This document shows, in pieces, positions 37,701 to 46,617 of a stretch of 64,000 bases of DNA (within the stretch, counting starts at the first letter, position 1; every line of letters starts with the position of its first letter). Origin of the DNA: Mesorhizobium loti. Lineage in GTDB: Bacteria; Pseudomonadota; Alphaproteobacteria; Rhizobiales; Rhizobiaceae. The notes below the pieces were generated by a model. It made no database searches. It had not been told where the DNA came from and saw only the letters and a program-made list of their open reading frames with translations. The stretch is taken from positions 6,267,001 through 6,331,000 of the forward strand of contig CP050293.1 of the NCBI GenBank assembly GCA_014189435.1, given 5' to 3'. Made by a program: the position numbers and the translations under genes.

Positions 37701-39076
37701 ATGGGCGAACACATCATCAAGCTGCCTGATGTTGGCGAAGGCGTCGCCGAGGCCGAGCTCGTCGAGTGGCACGTCAAGATCGGCGACATCGTGCGCGAGG
37801 ACACCGTGCTCGCCGCCGTCATGACCGACAAGGCGACGGTTGAAATCCCGTCGCCCGTCGACGGCGAAATCCTGTGGCTGGGCGCCGAGATCGGCGACAC
37901 GGTGGCGATCGGCTCGCCGATCGTGCGGCTGAAGGTGGCGGGCGAGGGGAATGTTGCCGGCGGCACGGCGTCGTCCAAGGACACGTCTGTTTCGGCTGAG
38001 CCTACCCCCACCCCTAACCCCTCCCCACAAGGGGGGGGGGAGGCGCCACGCCTCCCAAGGCCGAAGCAAAATCCACGTCGCCATCACCTGGGCCTGATGC
38101 AAAGAGCGCGCGGGCAGCATCGACCGAATCCCCCTCCCCCTTGTGGGGAGGGGCTAGGGGTGGGGGTGCTGCGCCGACCTCCGGCGCTCCCCGCCCCGAA
38201 GGCGAAAAGCCGCTGGCCTCGCCGGCCGTGCGTCTGCGGGCAAAGGAAGCCGGCATCGATCTCCGGCAGGTCGCGGGGTCTGGCCCGGCCGGCCGCATCA
38301 GCCATGAGGACATCGAGACTTTCCTGGCGCGCGGACCGCAGGTCGCCAAGTCATCCGGCCTCGCCCGCAACGATGCGATACAGGACATCAAGGTGGTCGG
38401 CTTGCGGCGCAAGATCGCCGAGAAGATGTCGCTGTCGAAATCGCGCATCCCGCACATCACCTATGTCGAGGAGATCGACGTCACCGCGCTCGAGGAATTG
38501 CGTGCCGCACTCAACAAGGAGAAGCGTCCGGGCGTGGAGCGGCCGAAGCTGACGCTGCTGCCGTTCCTGATGCGGGCGATGGTCAAGGCAATAGCAGACC
38601 AGCCCAACCTCAATTCGCTGTTCGACGACGAGGCCGGCATCATCCACCAGCATGGCGGCATCCATATCGGTATTGCCGCGCAGACGCCGTCCGGGCTGGT
38701 GGTGCCTGTCGTCAAGCACGCCGAGGCGCGCGACATCTGGGATTGCGGCGCCGAGGTCATCAGGCTGGCCGAGGCGGCCAAGTCCGGCACCGCGACACGC
38801 GACGAGCTGTCCGGCTCGACCATCACCATCACCTCGCTCGGCGCCATGGGCGGGGTGGCGACGACACCGGTCATCAACCATCCGGAAGTGGCGATCATCG
38901 GCGTCAACAAGATGATGGTGCGGCCGGTGTGGGACGGCACCCAGTTCATCCCGCGCAAGATGATGAACCTGTCCTCCAGCTTCGACCATCGCGTCATCGA
39001 CGGCTGGGACGCGGCGGTGTTCATCCAGCGCATCAAGACGCTGCTGGAAACGCCGGCGCTGATTTTTGTGGATTGA
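37701..39076 (+). CDS. bkdB: Branched-chain 2-oxoacid dehydrogenase E2 (dihydrolipoyl acyltransferase), frameshifted
   Basis: Core acyltransferase of the Bkd complex. The first part (from ATG 37701) encodes a lipoyl domain with MTDKATVEIPSP around the lipoylated Lys. The second part, in another frame from about 38042, encodes the linker (PPKAEAKSTSPSPGPDAKSA), the E3-binding domain (PAVRLRAKEAGIDLRQVAGS) and the catalytic domain with SFDHRVIDGWD. The frames are separated by a run of ten G at 38031-38040 inside a palindromic repeat. One extra G or two fewer would join them into about 458 residues. As written, the first frame ends out of register near 38552. A sequencing error, a pseudogene or a slippage switch are all possible. 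Confidence 0.85.
38002..38167. repeat. Family D-like paired palindromic repeat inside the E2 gene
   Basis: Left arm CTACCCCCACCCCTAACCCC, then CTCCCCACAAG and ten G; right arm CCCCCTCCCCCTTGTGGGGA, then GGGGCTAGGGGTGGGGG. Arms of this kind are usually intergenic. Here they translate as TPTPNPSPQGGG and SPSPLWGGARGGG within the flexible linker after the lipoyl domain, a place that tolerates additions. The segment between the arms reads as a Pro/Ala-rich linker in the catalytic frame. Confidence 0.8.
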
Positions 39077-39090
39077 GGGAAACGATCGAG

Positions 39091-39270
39091 ATGCCGGCGG
39101 GACAGCGCCCCCCTCTGCCTTGCCAGGCATCTCCCCCACAAGGGGGGAGATCGGCAGCTTCACCGTCCCCGCCTCTCTTGAAGTTTTGGAGGTTGGCGAA
39201 AGCCGAGGTGACATCCAATCTCCCCACTAGAGGGGGAGATGTCCGGCAGGACAGAGGGGGGCGTGAAGGA
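39091..39270. repeat. Family C paired palindromic repeat, copy 4
   Basis: Arms GCGGGACAGCGCCCCCCTCT/CTCCCCCACAAGGGGGGAG and CTCCCCACTAGAGGGGGAG/GTCCGGCAGGACAGAGGGGG. The spacer contains GTTTTGGAGGTTGGCGAAAG, the core motif in reverse. It separates bkdB from lpdV within the bkd operon and may reduce read-through. Confidence 0.8.
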
Positions 39271-39323
39271 TCGCGACAGAGCGCTCTTTTCAAGCCGGCG
39301 CGACAGAGAGTTAGGATGCCAAG

Positions 39324-40721
39324 ATGAAAGAAATCTCCTGCAAGCTGCTCGTCATCGGCGCCGGACCCGGCGGCTATGTCTGCGCCATCCGCGCCGGACA
39401 GCTCGGCGTCGATACGGTGATCGTCGAAGCCGGCAAGCCGGGCGGCACCTGCCTCAATGTCGGCTGCATCCCGTCCAAAGCGCTGATCCATGCGGCGGAA
39501 GAGTTCGAGAAGGTGTCGCATATGGCAGGCGGCAACAGCCCGCTCGGCATTTCGGTCACCGCGCCCACGCTTGACCTTGCCCGGACCATCGCCTGGAAGG
39601 ACGGTATCGTCAGCCGGCTCAACAGTGGCGTCGCCGGCCTGCTCAAGAAGGCAGGCGTCAAGACCGTGCATGGCTGGGCGACTTTTCGCGACGGCAAGAC
39701 GGTCGCGGTCGAGACCGAGACCGGGGTTCAGGTCATCCGGGCCGAGGCGATCGTCATCGCCACCGGTTCGGCGCCGGTGGACCTGCCGTTCCTGCCGTTC
39801 GGTGGGCCGGTGATTTCGTCAACCGAGGCCCTGGCGCTGAGTGAAGTGCCGCAAAAGCTCGCGGTCGTCGGTGGTGGCTATATCGGACTGGAACTCGGCA
39901 TGGCCTTCGCGAAAATGGGCGCCAAAGTGACCGTGGTCGAGGCCTTGCCGCGCGTGCTGGCGCAGTATGACGCGGAGCTGACCCGGCCGGTGGTCAAGCG
40001 GCTCGCCGCACTGGGCGTCGAGGTGATGCTGGGCGCCAAGGCCAAGGGACTGTCGAGCAAGGGTGACGCACTGCTGGTCGAGACCTCGGACGGCAAGAGC
40101 GCCAAGGTCGCCGCCGACAAGATCCTGGTGACGGTCGGGCGCAAGCCGGTGACCGAAGGCTGGGGGCTCGAGCAGATCGACCTCGACAGGACAGGTAAAT
40201 TCATCCGCATCGACGACCAGTGCCGCACCTCGATGCGCGGCATCTTCGCCATCGGCGACGTTACCGGCGAGCCGATGCTGGCGCACCGGGCGATGGCGCA
40301 GGGCGAAATGGTCGCCGAGATCGTTGCCGGCCACAAACGCAGCTGGGACAAGCGCGCCATTCCCGCCGTCTGCTTCACCGATCCGGAACTGGTGACCGCG
40401 GGCCTGTCGCCCGAAGAGGCCAAGGCGCTCGGCGGCGAGATCAAGATCGGCATGTTCCCGTTCGCAGCCAATGGGCGGGCAATGACGAAGCTCGGCGAGG
40501 ACGGCTTTGTCCGTGTTGTGGCCCGCGCCGACAACCATCTGGTGCTCGGCATCCAGGCGGTCGGGCAGGGCGTGTCGGAACTGGCGGCGGCTTTCGGACT
40601 GGCGCTGGAGATGGGCGCGCGGCTGGAGGACATCGCCGGCACCATTCATGCGCATCCGACGCAAGGCGAAGGGTTCCAGGAAGCCGCGCTGAAGGCGCTG
40701 GGCCATGCGCTGCATATTTGA
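39324..40721 (+). CDS. lpdV: Dihydrolipoyl dehydrogenase (E3), branched-chain complex type
   Basis: Flavoprotein that reoxidises the lipoyl groups of E2 with NAD+. The 465-residue product has the FAD site [19 protein letters not shown] (residues 10-28), the redox disulphide [13 protein letters not shown] (near 40-52), the NAD site [12 protein letters not shown] near 186-197 and the catalytic His-Glu in HAHPTQGE near 448-455. It follows E2 in the same direction after a 247-base gap with a family C repeat, and is presumably the complex-specific E3. Confidence 0.95.
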   Translation: MKEISCKLLVIGAGPGGYVCAIRAGQLGVDTVIVEAGKPGGTCLNVGCIPSKALIHAAEEFEKVSHMAGGNSPLGISVTAPTLDLARTIAWKDGIVSRLNSGVAGLLKKAGVKTVHGWATFRDGKTVAVETETGVQVIRAEAIVIATGSAPVDLPFLPFGGPVISSTEALALSEVPQKLAVVGGGYIGLELGMAFAKMGAKVTVVEALPRVLAQYDAELTRPVVKRLAALGVEVMLGAKAKGLSSKGDALLVETSDGKSAKVAADKILVTVGRKPVTEGWGLEQIDLDRTGKFIRIDDQCRTSMRGIFAIGDVTGEPMLAHRAMAQGEMVAEIVAGHKRSWDKRAIPAVCFTDPELVTAGLSPEEAKALGGEIKIGMFPFAANGRAMTKLGEDGFVRVVARADNHLVLGIQAVGQGVSELAAAFGLALEMGARLEDIAGTIHAHPTQGEGFQEAALKALGHALHI

Positions 40722-40779
40722 GGCGGTGCTTACCCTCCCCCTTGTGTGACGCGAGGGGAGACGAGCGGCGCGAACCCAA

Positions 40780-40990
40780 GGCTCCTTTCCTCTCCCTCCG
40801 GAGGGGGAGAGGTGGCGCTGCGTAGCAGCGACGGAGTGGGGGAAGGCGGTCCTCGAATGCGCTGCCGTTGGCAATTCAATCAGGGCGCGGCATCGCCCCG
40901 GCCCGAAATGACAACACCTGAGCGGGTCGACCCCCACTCCGTCGAGCTTCGCTCGACACCTCTCCCCCGATCGACGGGGGAGAGGAAAAG
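40780..40990. repeat. Family D paired palindromic repeat, copy 2
   Basis: One arm reads CCTCTCCCTCCGGAGGGGGA, GCTGCGTAGCAGC and GACGGAGTGGGGGAAGGCGG. The other reads GGTCGACCCCCACTCCGTCG, AGCTTCGCTCGACACCTCTC and CCCCGATCGACGGGGGAGAG. These are the two arms of 7891-8045 with the order reversed around a longer spacer. It fills the gap between the convergent lpdV and saccharopine-dehydrogenase-like genes. Confidence 0.72.
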
Positions 40991-41003
40991 GGGCGTAGGC
41001 TCC

Positions 41004-42107
41004 TCAGCTCGCGAGCCGGCTCACCATCTCGTGCTGGGCGTAGGCGCGGCCGAAGCGGTTGGCGAGGAAGGCGTCCAGCGCGATGTCTTCCTGTTTGATG
41101 AAACCCGTCGCCGGCAGGCTGCCGTCGGCCAGCATGTCGAGCACGGCGCAGATGCCGGAGGCGGTGGTGATCTGGATGGCGCTGCGCACCTGGTCGCCGA
41201 CGCGCTTGGAGTAAATCTTGTTGGCGTAGGTCTCCTGCAGCAGGCGGCCGTTCTTGCGGCCGGAGACGGTGACGAAGACGATGACCACGTCCTGCAAGGT
41301 TGCCGGCAAGGCGCTCTCGAAAATGTCCTTCAGCACGTCGCGGCGATGGCGCAGGCCAAGATCGTTGAGCAGCGCCTTCATGATCGCGGCGTGGCCGGGG
41401 TAGCGGATGGTGCGGTAGTTGAGCGTGCGCACCTTGCCCTTCAGCGTCTCGGCCAGCGTGCCGAGCCCACCGGAGGTGTTGAACGCCTCGTAGGTGACGC
41501 CGTCGAGCGAGAACTCCTCGCGCTCTTCCAGCGGCGGCACTTCGACCAGTTCGCCTTCGACAATCGCTTCGCAAGGCTCGCAATATTCGTTGATGACGCC
41601 GTCGGTGCTCCAGGTCAGATTGTAGTTCAGCGCATTGGACGGATATTGCGGCAGGGCACCGACGCGCATGCGCACGCTTTCCAGCGAATCGAAGCGGCTG
41701 GCGAGATCGTTGGCGACGATCGAGATGAAGCCCGGCGCCAGGCCGCATTGCGGAATGAAGGCGCTCTTGCCCGAACGCGCCAGTTCCTTGACACGGCGGG
41801 TCGAGACGACGTCCTCGGTCAGGTCGAGGTAGTGCACGCCGGCACTGGCCGCCGCCTCGGCGATGCGGGTGGTCAAATGGAAGGGAGCGGCGCTGAGCAC
41901 CGCGAATTTGCCGGCGAGTGCGGCTTCCAGGGTGCCGGCAGCTTCGATGTCGAGTTCCAGCGTCGCAACCGTGGCCGGCACTTCGGCGGCAGCAAGCTGC
42001 GCCGCCGAGCGGTCGACGAGCGTGACCTGATAATCCCCCGTGGCGGCGAGCATCTCGGCAATGGTCGAGCCGATCTTGCCGGCGCCGACAACAACAATTT
42101 TCTTCAT
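41004..42107 (-). CDS. Saccharopine dehydrogenase family protein
   Basis: A 367-residue NAD(P)-dependent oxidoreductase. The Rossmann motif is MKKIVVVGAGKIGSTIAEML, followed by VLSAAPFHLTTRIAEAA, the family's GVHYLDLTEDV and CGLAPGFISIVANDL, and a C-terminal domain with RTIRYPGHAAIMKALLNDLG. ATG 42107 starts the Rossmann fold with GAGGGATCGG upstream. Relatives include saccharopine dehydrogenases and lysine 6-dehydrogenase. The divergent Lrp-type regulator makes a role in lysine or another amino acid's catabolism plausible but unproven. Confidence 0.82.
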   Translation of the reverse strand: MKKIVVVGAGKIGSTIAEMLAATGDYQVTLVDRSAAQLAAAEVPATVATLELDIEAAGTLEAALAGKFAVLSAAPFHLTTRIAEAAASAGVHYLDLTEDVVSTRRVKELARSGKSAFIPQCGLAPGFISIVANDLASRFDSLESVRMRVGALPQYPSNALNYNLTWSTDGVINEYCEPCEAIVEGELVEVPPLEEREEFSLDGVTYEAFNTSGGLGTLAETLKGKVRTLNYRTIRYPGHAAIMKALLNDLGLRHRRDVLKDIFESALPATLQDVVIVFVTVSGRKNGRLLQETYANKIYSKRVGDQVRSAIQITTASGICAVLDMLADGSLPATGFIKQEDIALDAFLANRFGRAYAQHEMVSRLAS

Positions 42108-42229
42108 GTCCGATCCCTCACGCAAAAGCTTGTTCTGTGAGCAGAATCGCAGCTTGCCCGTCGAAAGGAAGCGTGGAATTGTTCGAAACGAAACTCTGAT
42201 TGCGCAATCCGCCGACAGGAATCGTCGAA

Positions 42230-42658
42230 ATGCTTAGTGACGCCGAACAGGCCCTGCTTTCCCTGCTGCGCGAGAATGCGCGCGCCTCGACCGCCGAGCT
42301 CGCGCGGCGGCTTGGCGTTTCCCGCACGACCGTGCAGAGCCGCATCGAGCGGCTGGAACAGCGCGGCATCATCACTGGCTATGGCGTTCGGCTGGCGCCG
42401 GACTATGAGCAGGGGTTGGTGCGGGCGCATGTGCTGCTCACCGTGACGCCCAAGCTCGCCGACAAGGTGGTGCGCGGTCTGCGCGCGCTGGCGCCGGTCA
42501 GGACGCTGCATTCGGTCAGCGGCAATTTCGACATGATCGTCATCGTCGACGCGCCGTCGATCCGCGACCTCGACATGCTGCTCGACCAGATCGGCGCCAT
42601 GGACGGGGTCGAGCGGACCCTGTCGTCGATCATCCTGTCGACGCGTATCGATAGGTGA
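42230..42658 (+). CDS. Lrp/AsnC family transcriptional regulator
   Basis: A 142-residue amino-acid-responsive regulator. The N-terminal winged HTH includes STAELARRLGVSRTTVQSRI near residues 20-39, and the C-terminal RAM/AsnC domain spans about 65-140. ATG 42230 has AGGA at 42217-42220; a TTG at 42200 would add ten residues. It diverges from the saccharopine-dehydrogenase-like gene with 122 bases between the starts, the classical layout for a local regulator and its target. Confidence 0.9.
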   Translation: MLSDAEQALLSLLRENARASTAELARRLGVSRTTVQSRIERLEQRGIITGYGVRLAPDYEQGLVRAHVLLTVTPKLADKVVRGLRALAPVRTLHSVSGNFDMIVIVDAPSIRDLDMLLDQIGAMDGVERTLSSIILSTRIDR

Positions 42659-42683
42659 GGGCGGGGCTTCTAAGAACTTGGGT

Positions 42684-42818
42684 TCCTCGCCTCCGCCAGA
42701 GGCGGGGGAGAGGTGGCCGCGAAGCGGACGGAGAGGGGGCTTTCGTAGGGCGTTCCCCTCTCCGTCTCGGCTTCGCCGAGCCACCTCTCCCCACTCTCGT
42801 GGGGCGAGGAATCCAAGC
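42684..42818. repeat. Family D-like paired palindromic repeat, copy 3
   Basis: CCTCGCCTCCGCCAGAGGCG, GGGAGAGGTGGCCGCGAAGC and GGACGGAGAGGGGGC pair in inverted order with TCCCCTCTCCGTCTCGGCTT, CGCCGAGCCACCTCTCCCC and ACTCTCGTGGGGCGAGG. It lies between the convergent lrp-type and histidine kinase genes and may terminate both. Confidence 0.7.
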
Positions 42819-42849
42819 TGGGCTTGAACAGCACCAGGCGTTTCGCCGG

Positions 42850-44220
42850 CTAATCCATCGCCAAGGGAAAACTCACCACCACCGCAAGGCCTGGCTGCCC
42901 ATCCTCGAGCGTAATCGATGCGCCATGCAATTCGGCTATCGCCCTGACGAGGCTGAGGCCCAGCCCGCTGCCCGGCGTCGACCGGCTGTGGTCGAGCCGG
43001 TAAAGCCGCTGGAACACGTTTTCACGCTCGTCGGCAGGAATGCCGGGACCATTGTCGGCGACGCCGGCGACAACGCGTTCGCCCTGGCGCGTCACCGACA
43101 GTTTGATGGATGTGCCTGGTGGACAATGGCGCAGCGCGTTCTCGACCAGATTGGCGAACATCTGCGTCAGCAACTCGCGATCGCCGTGGATCCAGTCCGT
43201 CGTGTCCTGCAGTTGAATCAACGACAGCGATTTTCCGTCGTCCTCGGCCACGTCGGCATAGATCTCGGCGATGGTTTGCAGGACCTCGCCCAGGTCTACA
43301 TCGGTGAACCGCGCCCGGCGGGCGCCGGCCTCGATCTGCGCGATGCGCAGCAGCGCATCGAAGGTCTCGTTGATCTGCAGGCTCTCGGCATGCGCTTCCG
43401 CCAGTTCACCGGCGACCTCTTGACCCGACAGGTTCTTTTCCGACGCGGTGTCGAGAATCATCTGCAGCCGGTTGAGCGGCGTCTTCAGATCGTGCGCGAT
43501 GTTGGCGCTGACCTGTTTCATGCCTTCGACCAGCGCCGACAGGCGGTCGAGCGCCGCATTGACCTGGCTGGAGACGATGTCGATGTCGTCGCCCTTGCCG
43601 GTCAGCTGAATGCGGGTGTCCAACCGTCCATGCGAGACATCCACCATTGTGGCGGCGATGCCGTCGAGACGGCGCTGGACGCGCGAGGCAAGCAGGGCGC
43701 CGCCGGCGACCGCCAGCCCGGTGATGATCAGCGTTGCCCAGCCGAAGCTCATCAGCGCCACCTGTTCCAGCTCCTCCGTCTCGGAAAGGCTGAAGGCTAC
43801 CGTCAGATTGTTGCCGCCGATCGAACCGGAATAGGCACGGTACTCGGTGTCCGGCGGCACGCCGGGCAATACCGCGTCGAACATCGAGAACCCGTCGGGA
43901 AGGCCGGTCGCGGTGAAGTTGCCGGCCAGTCGACTTCCGGCCGCGTCGGTCAGTGAAAACAGCTGCTCCTTCTTGGGGCTGAGCTTGGCATGGCTTTCGA
44001 TCGTGGCAACCATGTCCTCGAGGTCGTTCCCGGCATAGGTCGCCGTCACCACCGAATAGGTTTCCTTGATGGTCTCGTCGAGCCGTTCGGCAAGATCGGC
44101 GCTCATCATCTGGTAGACTATGGCGCCCGACAGAATGAAGGCCAGCATGAACAGGAAGGCGAAGGTCAAGGCGAGCCGGAACGGCGTGCTGCGCAGCAGG
44201 CGCGACCATGTTCCGGTCAT
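42850..44220 (-). CDS. Sensor histidine kinase
   Basis: A 456-residue membrane kinase. Transmembrane helices are at about residues 15-38 and 155-178, with a periplasmic sensing domain between. A HAMP segment follows near 180-232, then the H-box SANIAHDLKTPLNRL near 239-253 with the phosphorylated His, N-box LVENALRHCPP, and G-boxes DNGPGIP and GSGLGLSLVRAIAE. ATG 44220 overlaps the response-regulator stop by four bases. The signal is unknown; the downstream partners are the COG4705 and small secreted proteins only if transcription crosses the repeat element between them. Confidence 0.92.
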   Translation of the reverse strand: MTGTWSRLLRSTPFRLALTFAFLFMLAFILSGAIVYQMMSADLAERLDETIKETYSVVTATYAGNDLEDMVATIESHAKLSPKKEQLFSLTDAAGSRLAGNFTATGLPDGFSMFDAVLPGVPPDTEYRAYSGSIGGNNLTVAFSLSETEELEQVALMSFGWATLIITGLAVAGGALLASRVQRRLDGIAATMVDVSHGRLDTRIQLTGKGDDIDIVSSQVNAALDRLSALVEGMKQVSANIAHDLKTPLNRLQMILDTASEKNLSGQEVAGELAEAHAESLQINETFDALLRIAQIEAGARRARFTDVDLGEVLQTIAEIYADVAEDDGKSLSLIQLQDTTDWIHGDRELLTQMFANLVENALRHCPPGTSIKLSVTRQGERVVAGVADNGPGIPADERENVFQRLYRLDHSRSTPGSGLGLSLVRAIAELHGASITLEDGQPGLAVVVSFPLAMD

Positions 44221-44894
44221 GGCGCCGCGTGCAGGCTGTAGCCTGTGTTGCGGACCGTGTGGATGAGCTGGGTTTCGAACGGTTTGTCGACCTTGGCCCG
44301 CAGCCGGCTGATATGCGTTTCGACAACGCTGGTCCTGGGATCGAAATGAAAATCCCAGACGCGTTCCAGAAGCATGGTGCGGGTGATGACACGGCCTTCG
44401 CCGCGCATCAGCACTTCCAGCAGGCTGAACTCCCTGGGCTGCAGATCGATCGGCTGGCCCTGCCTGACAACGCGCCGCATGATCAGGTCCATCTCGAGGT
44501 CGGCGACCCGCAGAACGGTCTTCTGCTCCTGCGCGGCCGGCCGCCGGCCAAGCGCGTTGATGCGGGCGAGAAGCTCGGAGAAGGCGAAAGGCTTGACCAG
44601 ATAGTCGTCGCCGCCCGCCTCGAGGCCCTCGACACGGTCGTCGATGCCGCCGACCGAGGTGAGGAAGATCGCCGGTGTCCGTACGCCTGCTGCGCGGACC
44701 GCCTTGACCATCGACAGGCCGTCGAGGCCCGGGATCATGCGATCGGCGATGATCACGTCATAGCTGCCGCTGGTGGCGGCGAAAAGCGCGTCATGGCCGT
44801 TGCGAAGCAAATCGCAGACATGGCCGGCCTCGGTCAGCCCCCTGACGATGTAGTCGGCCGTCCTGTGGTCGTCCTCGACAAGAAGAAGTCGCAT
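44217..44894 (-). CDS. OmpR-family response regulator
   Basis: A 225-residue regulator with an N-terminal receiver (acidic pair in LLVEDDH, phospho-acceptor Asp in DVIIADRMIPGLDG near residue 51, Lys in DDYLVKPFAF). The C-terminal winged helix has LQPREFSLLEVLMRGEGRVI and VVETHISRLRAKVDK. ATG 44894 begins at MRLLLVEDD; the 13 upstream codons are not conserved in type. It overlaps the kinase gene, so the pair is co-translated. Confidence 0.93.
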   Translation of the reverse strand: MRLLLVEDDHRTADYIVRGLTEAGHVCDLLRNGHDALFAATSGSYDVIIADRMIPGLDGLSMVKAVRAAGVRTPAIFLTSVGGIDDRVEGLEAGGDDYLVKPFAFSELLARINALGRRPAAQEQKTVLRVADLEMDLIMRRVVRQGQPIDLQPREFSLLEVLMRGEGRVITRTMLLERVWDFHFDPRTSVVETHISRLRAKVDKPFETQLIHTVRNTGYSLHAAP

Positions 44895-44988
44895 GAAAGG
44901 TCCGGTCCGTTGCCGAGATGGAGAGGTTACCACCGGTGCCGATCCGTTCCTAGGATGTCACGAGGGTGCAGGCCCGACGCGGCTAGAA

Positions 44989-45222
44989 CGTTCAAGATTG
45001 GCCGAAGCGCCCTCGCGTTCGTCATCCTAGGGCGGAGCAGGAGCGAAGCGACGTCGCGGAGACCCTAGGATCCATGCCGCGACCTGGGCCGAAGAGCGCA
45101 GCGGAGCAGAATTCAGCACCGTGGCGACGCGTTGGAGTCGCGGCATGGATCCTCGGGTCTGGGCCGCGTCGCTACGCTCCTTGCTCCGCCCGTGGATGAC
45201 GAAGCGGTGGGTTTTTTCGGCA
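44989..45222. mobile_element. Family A short element without gene, copy 1
   Basis: About 234 bp made of two family A arms facing each other: 45019-45083 (TTCGTCATCCTAGGGCGGAG ... GGATCCATGCCGCGAC) and 45135-45203 (GAGTCGCGGCATGGATCCTC ... GGATGACGAA). The spacer of about 50-70 bp contains GCAGCGGAGCAGAATTCAGC and ACCGTGGCGACGCGTTGGAG. Compared with the GIY-YIG cassettes, one spacer half resembles the region just before the nuclease gene and the other the region just after it. It therefore looks like an internally deleted cassette. It lies between the response-regulator and COG4705 genes. Confidence 0.65.
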
Positions 45223-45252
45223 ATTGTCAACGCTAGCGCATCCGCCCTGCAC

Positions 45253-46050
45253 CTAGTCCGCGTCCAGCAGGATCTCGTCGGCATCGTCTGCTGTTTTCTT
45301 CAACGTCATGTAGAGGACGAGGGCAAAGATGCAGCCGAGGAAGATCAGGCTGGTGAAGGTGGTGCCGAAGCCGAGACCGCCATATTCGACCGGCTGCGAC
45401 AGCAGGTCACCGAAGGAGGCGCCGAGCGGGCGCGTCAGGATGTAGGCAAGCCAGAAGGCCAGGATGCCGTCGAGATTGAGCAGCCAGTAGGCGAGCGCGA
45501 TCAGCGCGATGACGCCGCCGAACAGCAGGCCTGTGGTGAGGTAACCCATGTCGAAGCTTTCGGCGACCAGGTCGCCGGCGGCGGTGCCGAGCGAGAAGGT
45601 CAGCAGGATCGCCAGCCAGTAGAAGATCTCGCGCCTGGTGGTGAAGATGGTGTGGATCGACAGCGTTCTTTCGCTGGCGTACCAGACCGCGAATGTCGCG
45701 GCGAGCGCCACTGAGAAGGCAATCGTCGTCGTCTGCAGGCGCACGCCGAAAGTGTCGACGAGGTTGTCGGTGACCAGCGTTCCGACGACGCTGATCAGCA
45801 CCACCTCCAGCCAGTAGGCCCACGGTACATAGCGTTTCTGCGCAAACTGCAGGACAAGGGCCGCGATCAGCACACCAGTCATGATCAGCGAGGTGACGGT
45901 GAGCCCAAGGCCGAGATTGACGGCGAGGTAGTCTGCCGCCGTCTCGCCCATGGTCACGGCCATCAGCTTGATCAGCCAGAAATCGAAGGTGACGTCGGGA
46001 ACCCTGTTGTGGTCCGGTGCGATCGTCTTCGGCACATTGGGAGAGAGCAT
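45253..46050 (-). CDS. COG4705 uncharacterised membrane protein
   Basis: A 265-residue inner-membrane protein with about eight hydrophobic helices. An internal repeat is visible: VTMGETAADYLAVNLG, VVGTLVTDNLVDTFG, SLGTAAGDLVAESFD and RPLGASFGDLLSQPV, each with small residues followed by an acidic residue in or beside a helix, reminiscent of a transport path. ATG 46050 is chosen; the longer open frame continues through the next gene. It is followed upstream by a small secreted-protein gene on the same strand. The substrate and function are unknown. Confidence 0.78.
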   Translation of the reverse strand: MLSPNVPKTIAPDHNRVPDVTFDFWLIKLMAVTMGETAADYLAVNLGLGLTVTSLIMTGVLIAALVLQFAQKRYVPWAYWLEVVLISVVGTLVTDNLVDTFGVRLQTTTIAFSVALAATFAVWYASERTLSIHTIFTTRREIFYWLAILLTFSLGTAAGDLVAESFDMGYLTTGLLFGGVIALIALAYWLLNLDGILAFWLAYILTRPLGASFGDLLSQPVEYGGLGFGTTFTSLIFLGCIFALVLYMTLKKTADDADEILLDAD

Positions 46051-46082
46051 GGCTGATATCCTGAGGCTGGTGGTTCGCGGAA

Positions 46083-46340
46083 TTACTTGCCCATGACCTT
46101 CATGGCCTGAGCGAAGAAGTCGTCGGCGCGCTTGTCGTCGTCCGCATTGCAGCGCTCGATGCCCTTGGTCTCCAGCTCCGAGACCTTCGCCTTGTCGGCG
46201 GCGCTGAGCGTGGCCGCGGCCTCGGCCGCGCGAAGGGTTTTCAGCGTCTCCTCGCAAGGCGCGGTGGCGGCAAAGACGGTGGAAACCGCGCCGGAGACGG
46301 CGAGGGTGCCGACTGCGATGGCAAGCGCAAATCTTCTCAT
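46083..46340 (-). CDS. Small secreted helical protein
   Basis: An 85-residue protein with a signal peptide (MRRFALAIAVGTLAVSGAVS, cleavage near VFA-AT). The mature part is short and mostly helical, with two Cys (APCEETLKTL and GIERCNADDD) that could form a disulphide, and ends QAMKVMGK. ATG 46340 fits the signal peptide. It lies 32 bases upstream of the COG4705 gene, so the two are probably one transcript. No known family is recognised. Confidence 0.68.
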   Translation of the reverse strand: MRRFALAIAVGTLAVSGAVSTVFAATAPCEETLKTLRAAEAAATLSAADKAKVSELETKGIERCNADDDKRADDFFAQAMKVMGK

Positions 46341-46617
46341 GAAACCATTCCCTGTTTGATGCCGGTGGTCCGGCTGTCGCAATTGAAGCTGGCCCATAAA
46401 TGGCAGGCCGGCATCCGAACGATAGGGGAAGCGACTTCACCCCAGCCTGTCCGGCGGCATACAAATTCGTAAGAATGGGCGTGGGTCGCGCAAAAAGCCT
46501 TTACGAATGCCTTGCGATGCGCTGATGGAATGCGGGTGCCTTGCATCCGCCATCAATGTGGTGACCAGTGCCCCGAACCTGCCCAACGCCGCTTGTCGAA
46601 GCCCAAGGAAAACAAGA

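Noticed and set aside
38002..38167. Programmed ribosomal frameshift as the explanation of the bkdB frame break
   Set aside because: No slippery heptamer with a downstream pseudoknot is evident. A homopolymer error or replication slippage in the ten-G run is simpler.
39033..39671. 212-codon minus-strand frame covering the bkdB-lpdV gap
   Set aside because: It crosses a family C repeat and the lpdV start and translates the repeat arms; there is no protein-like pattern.
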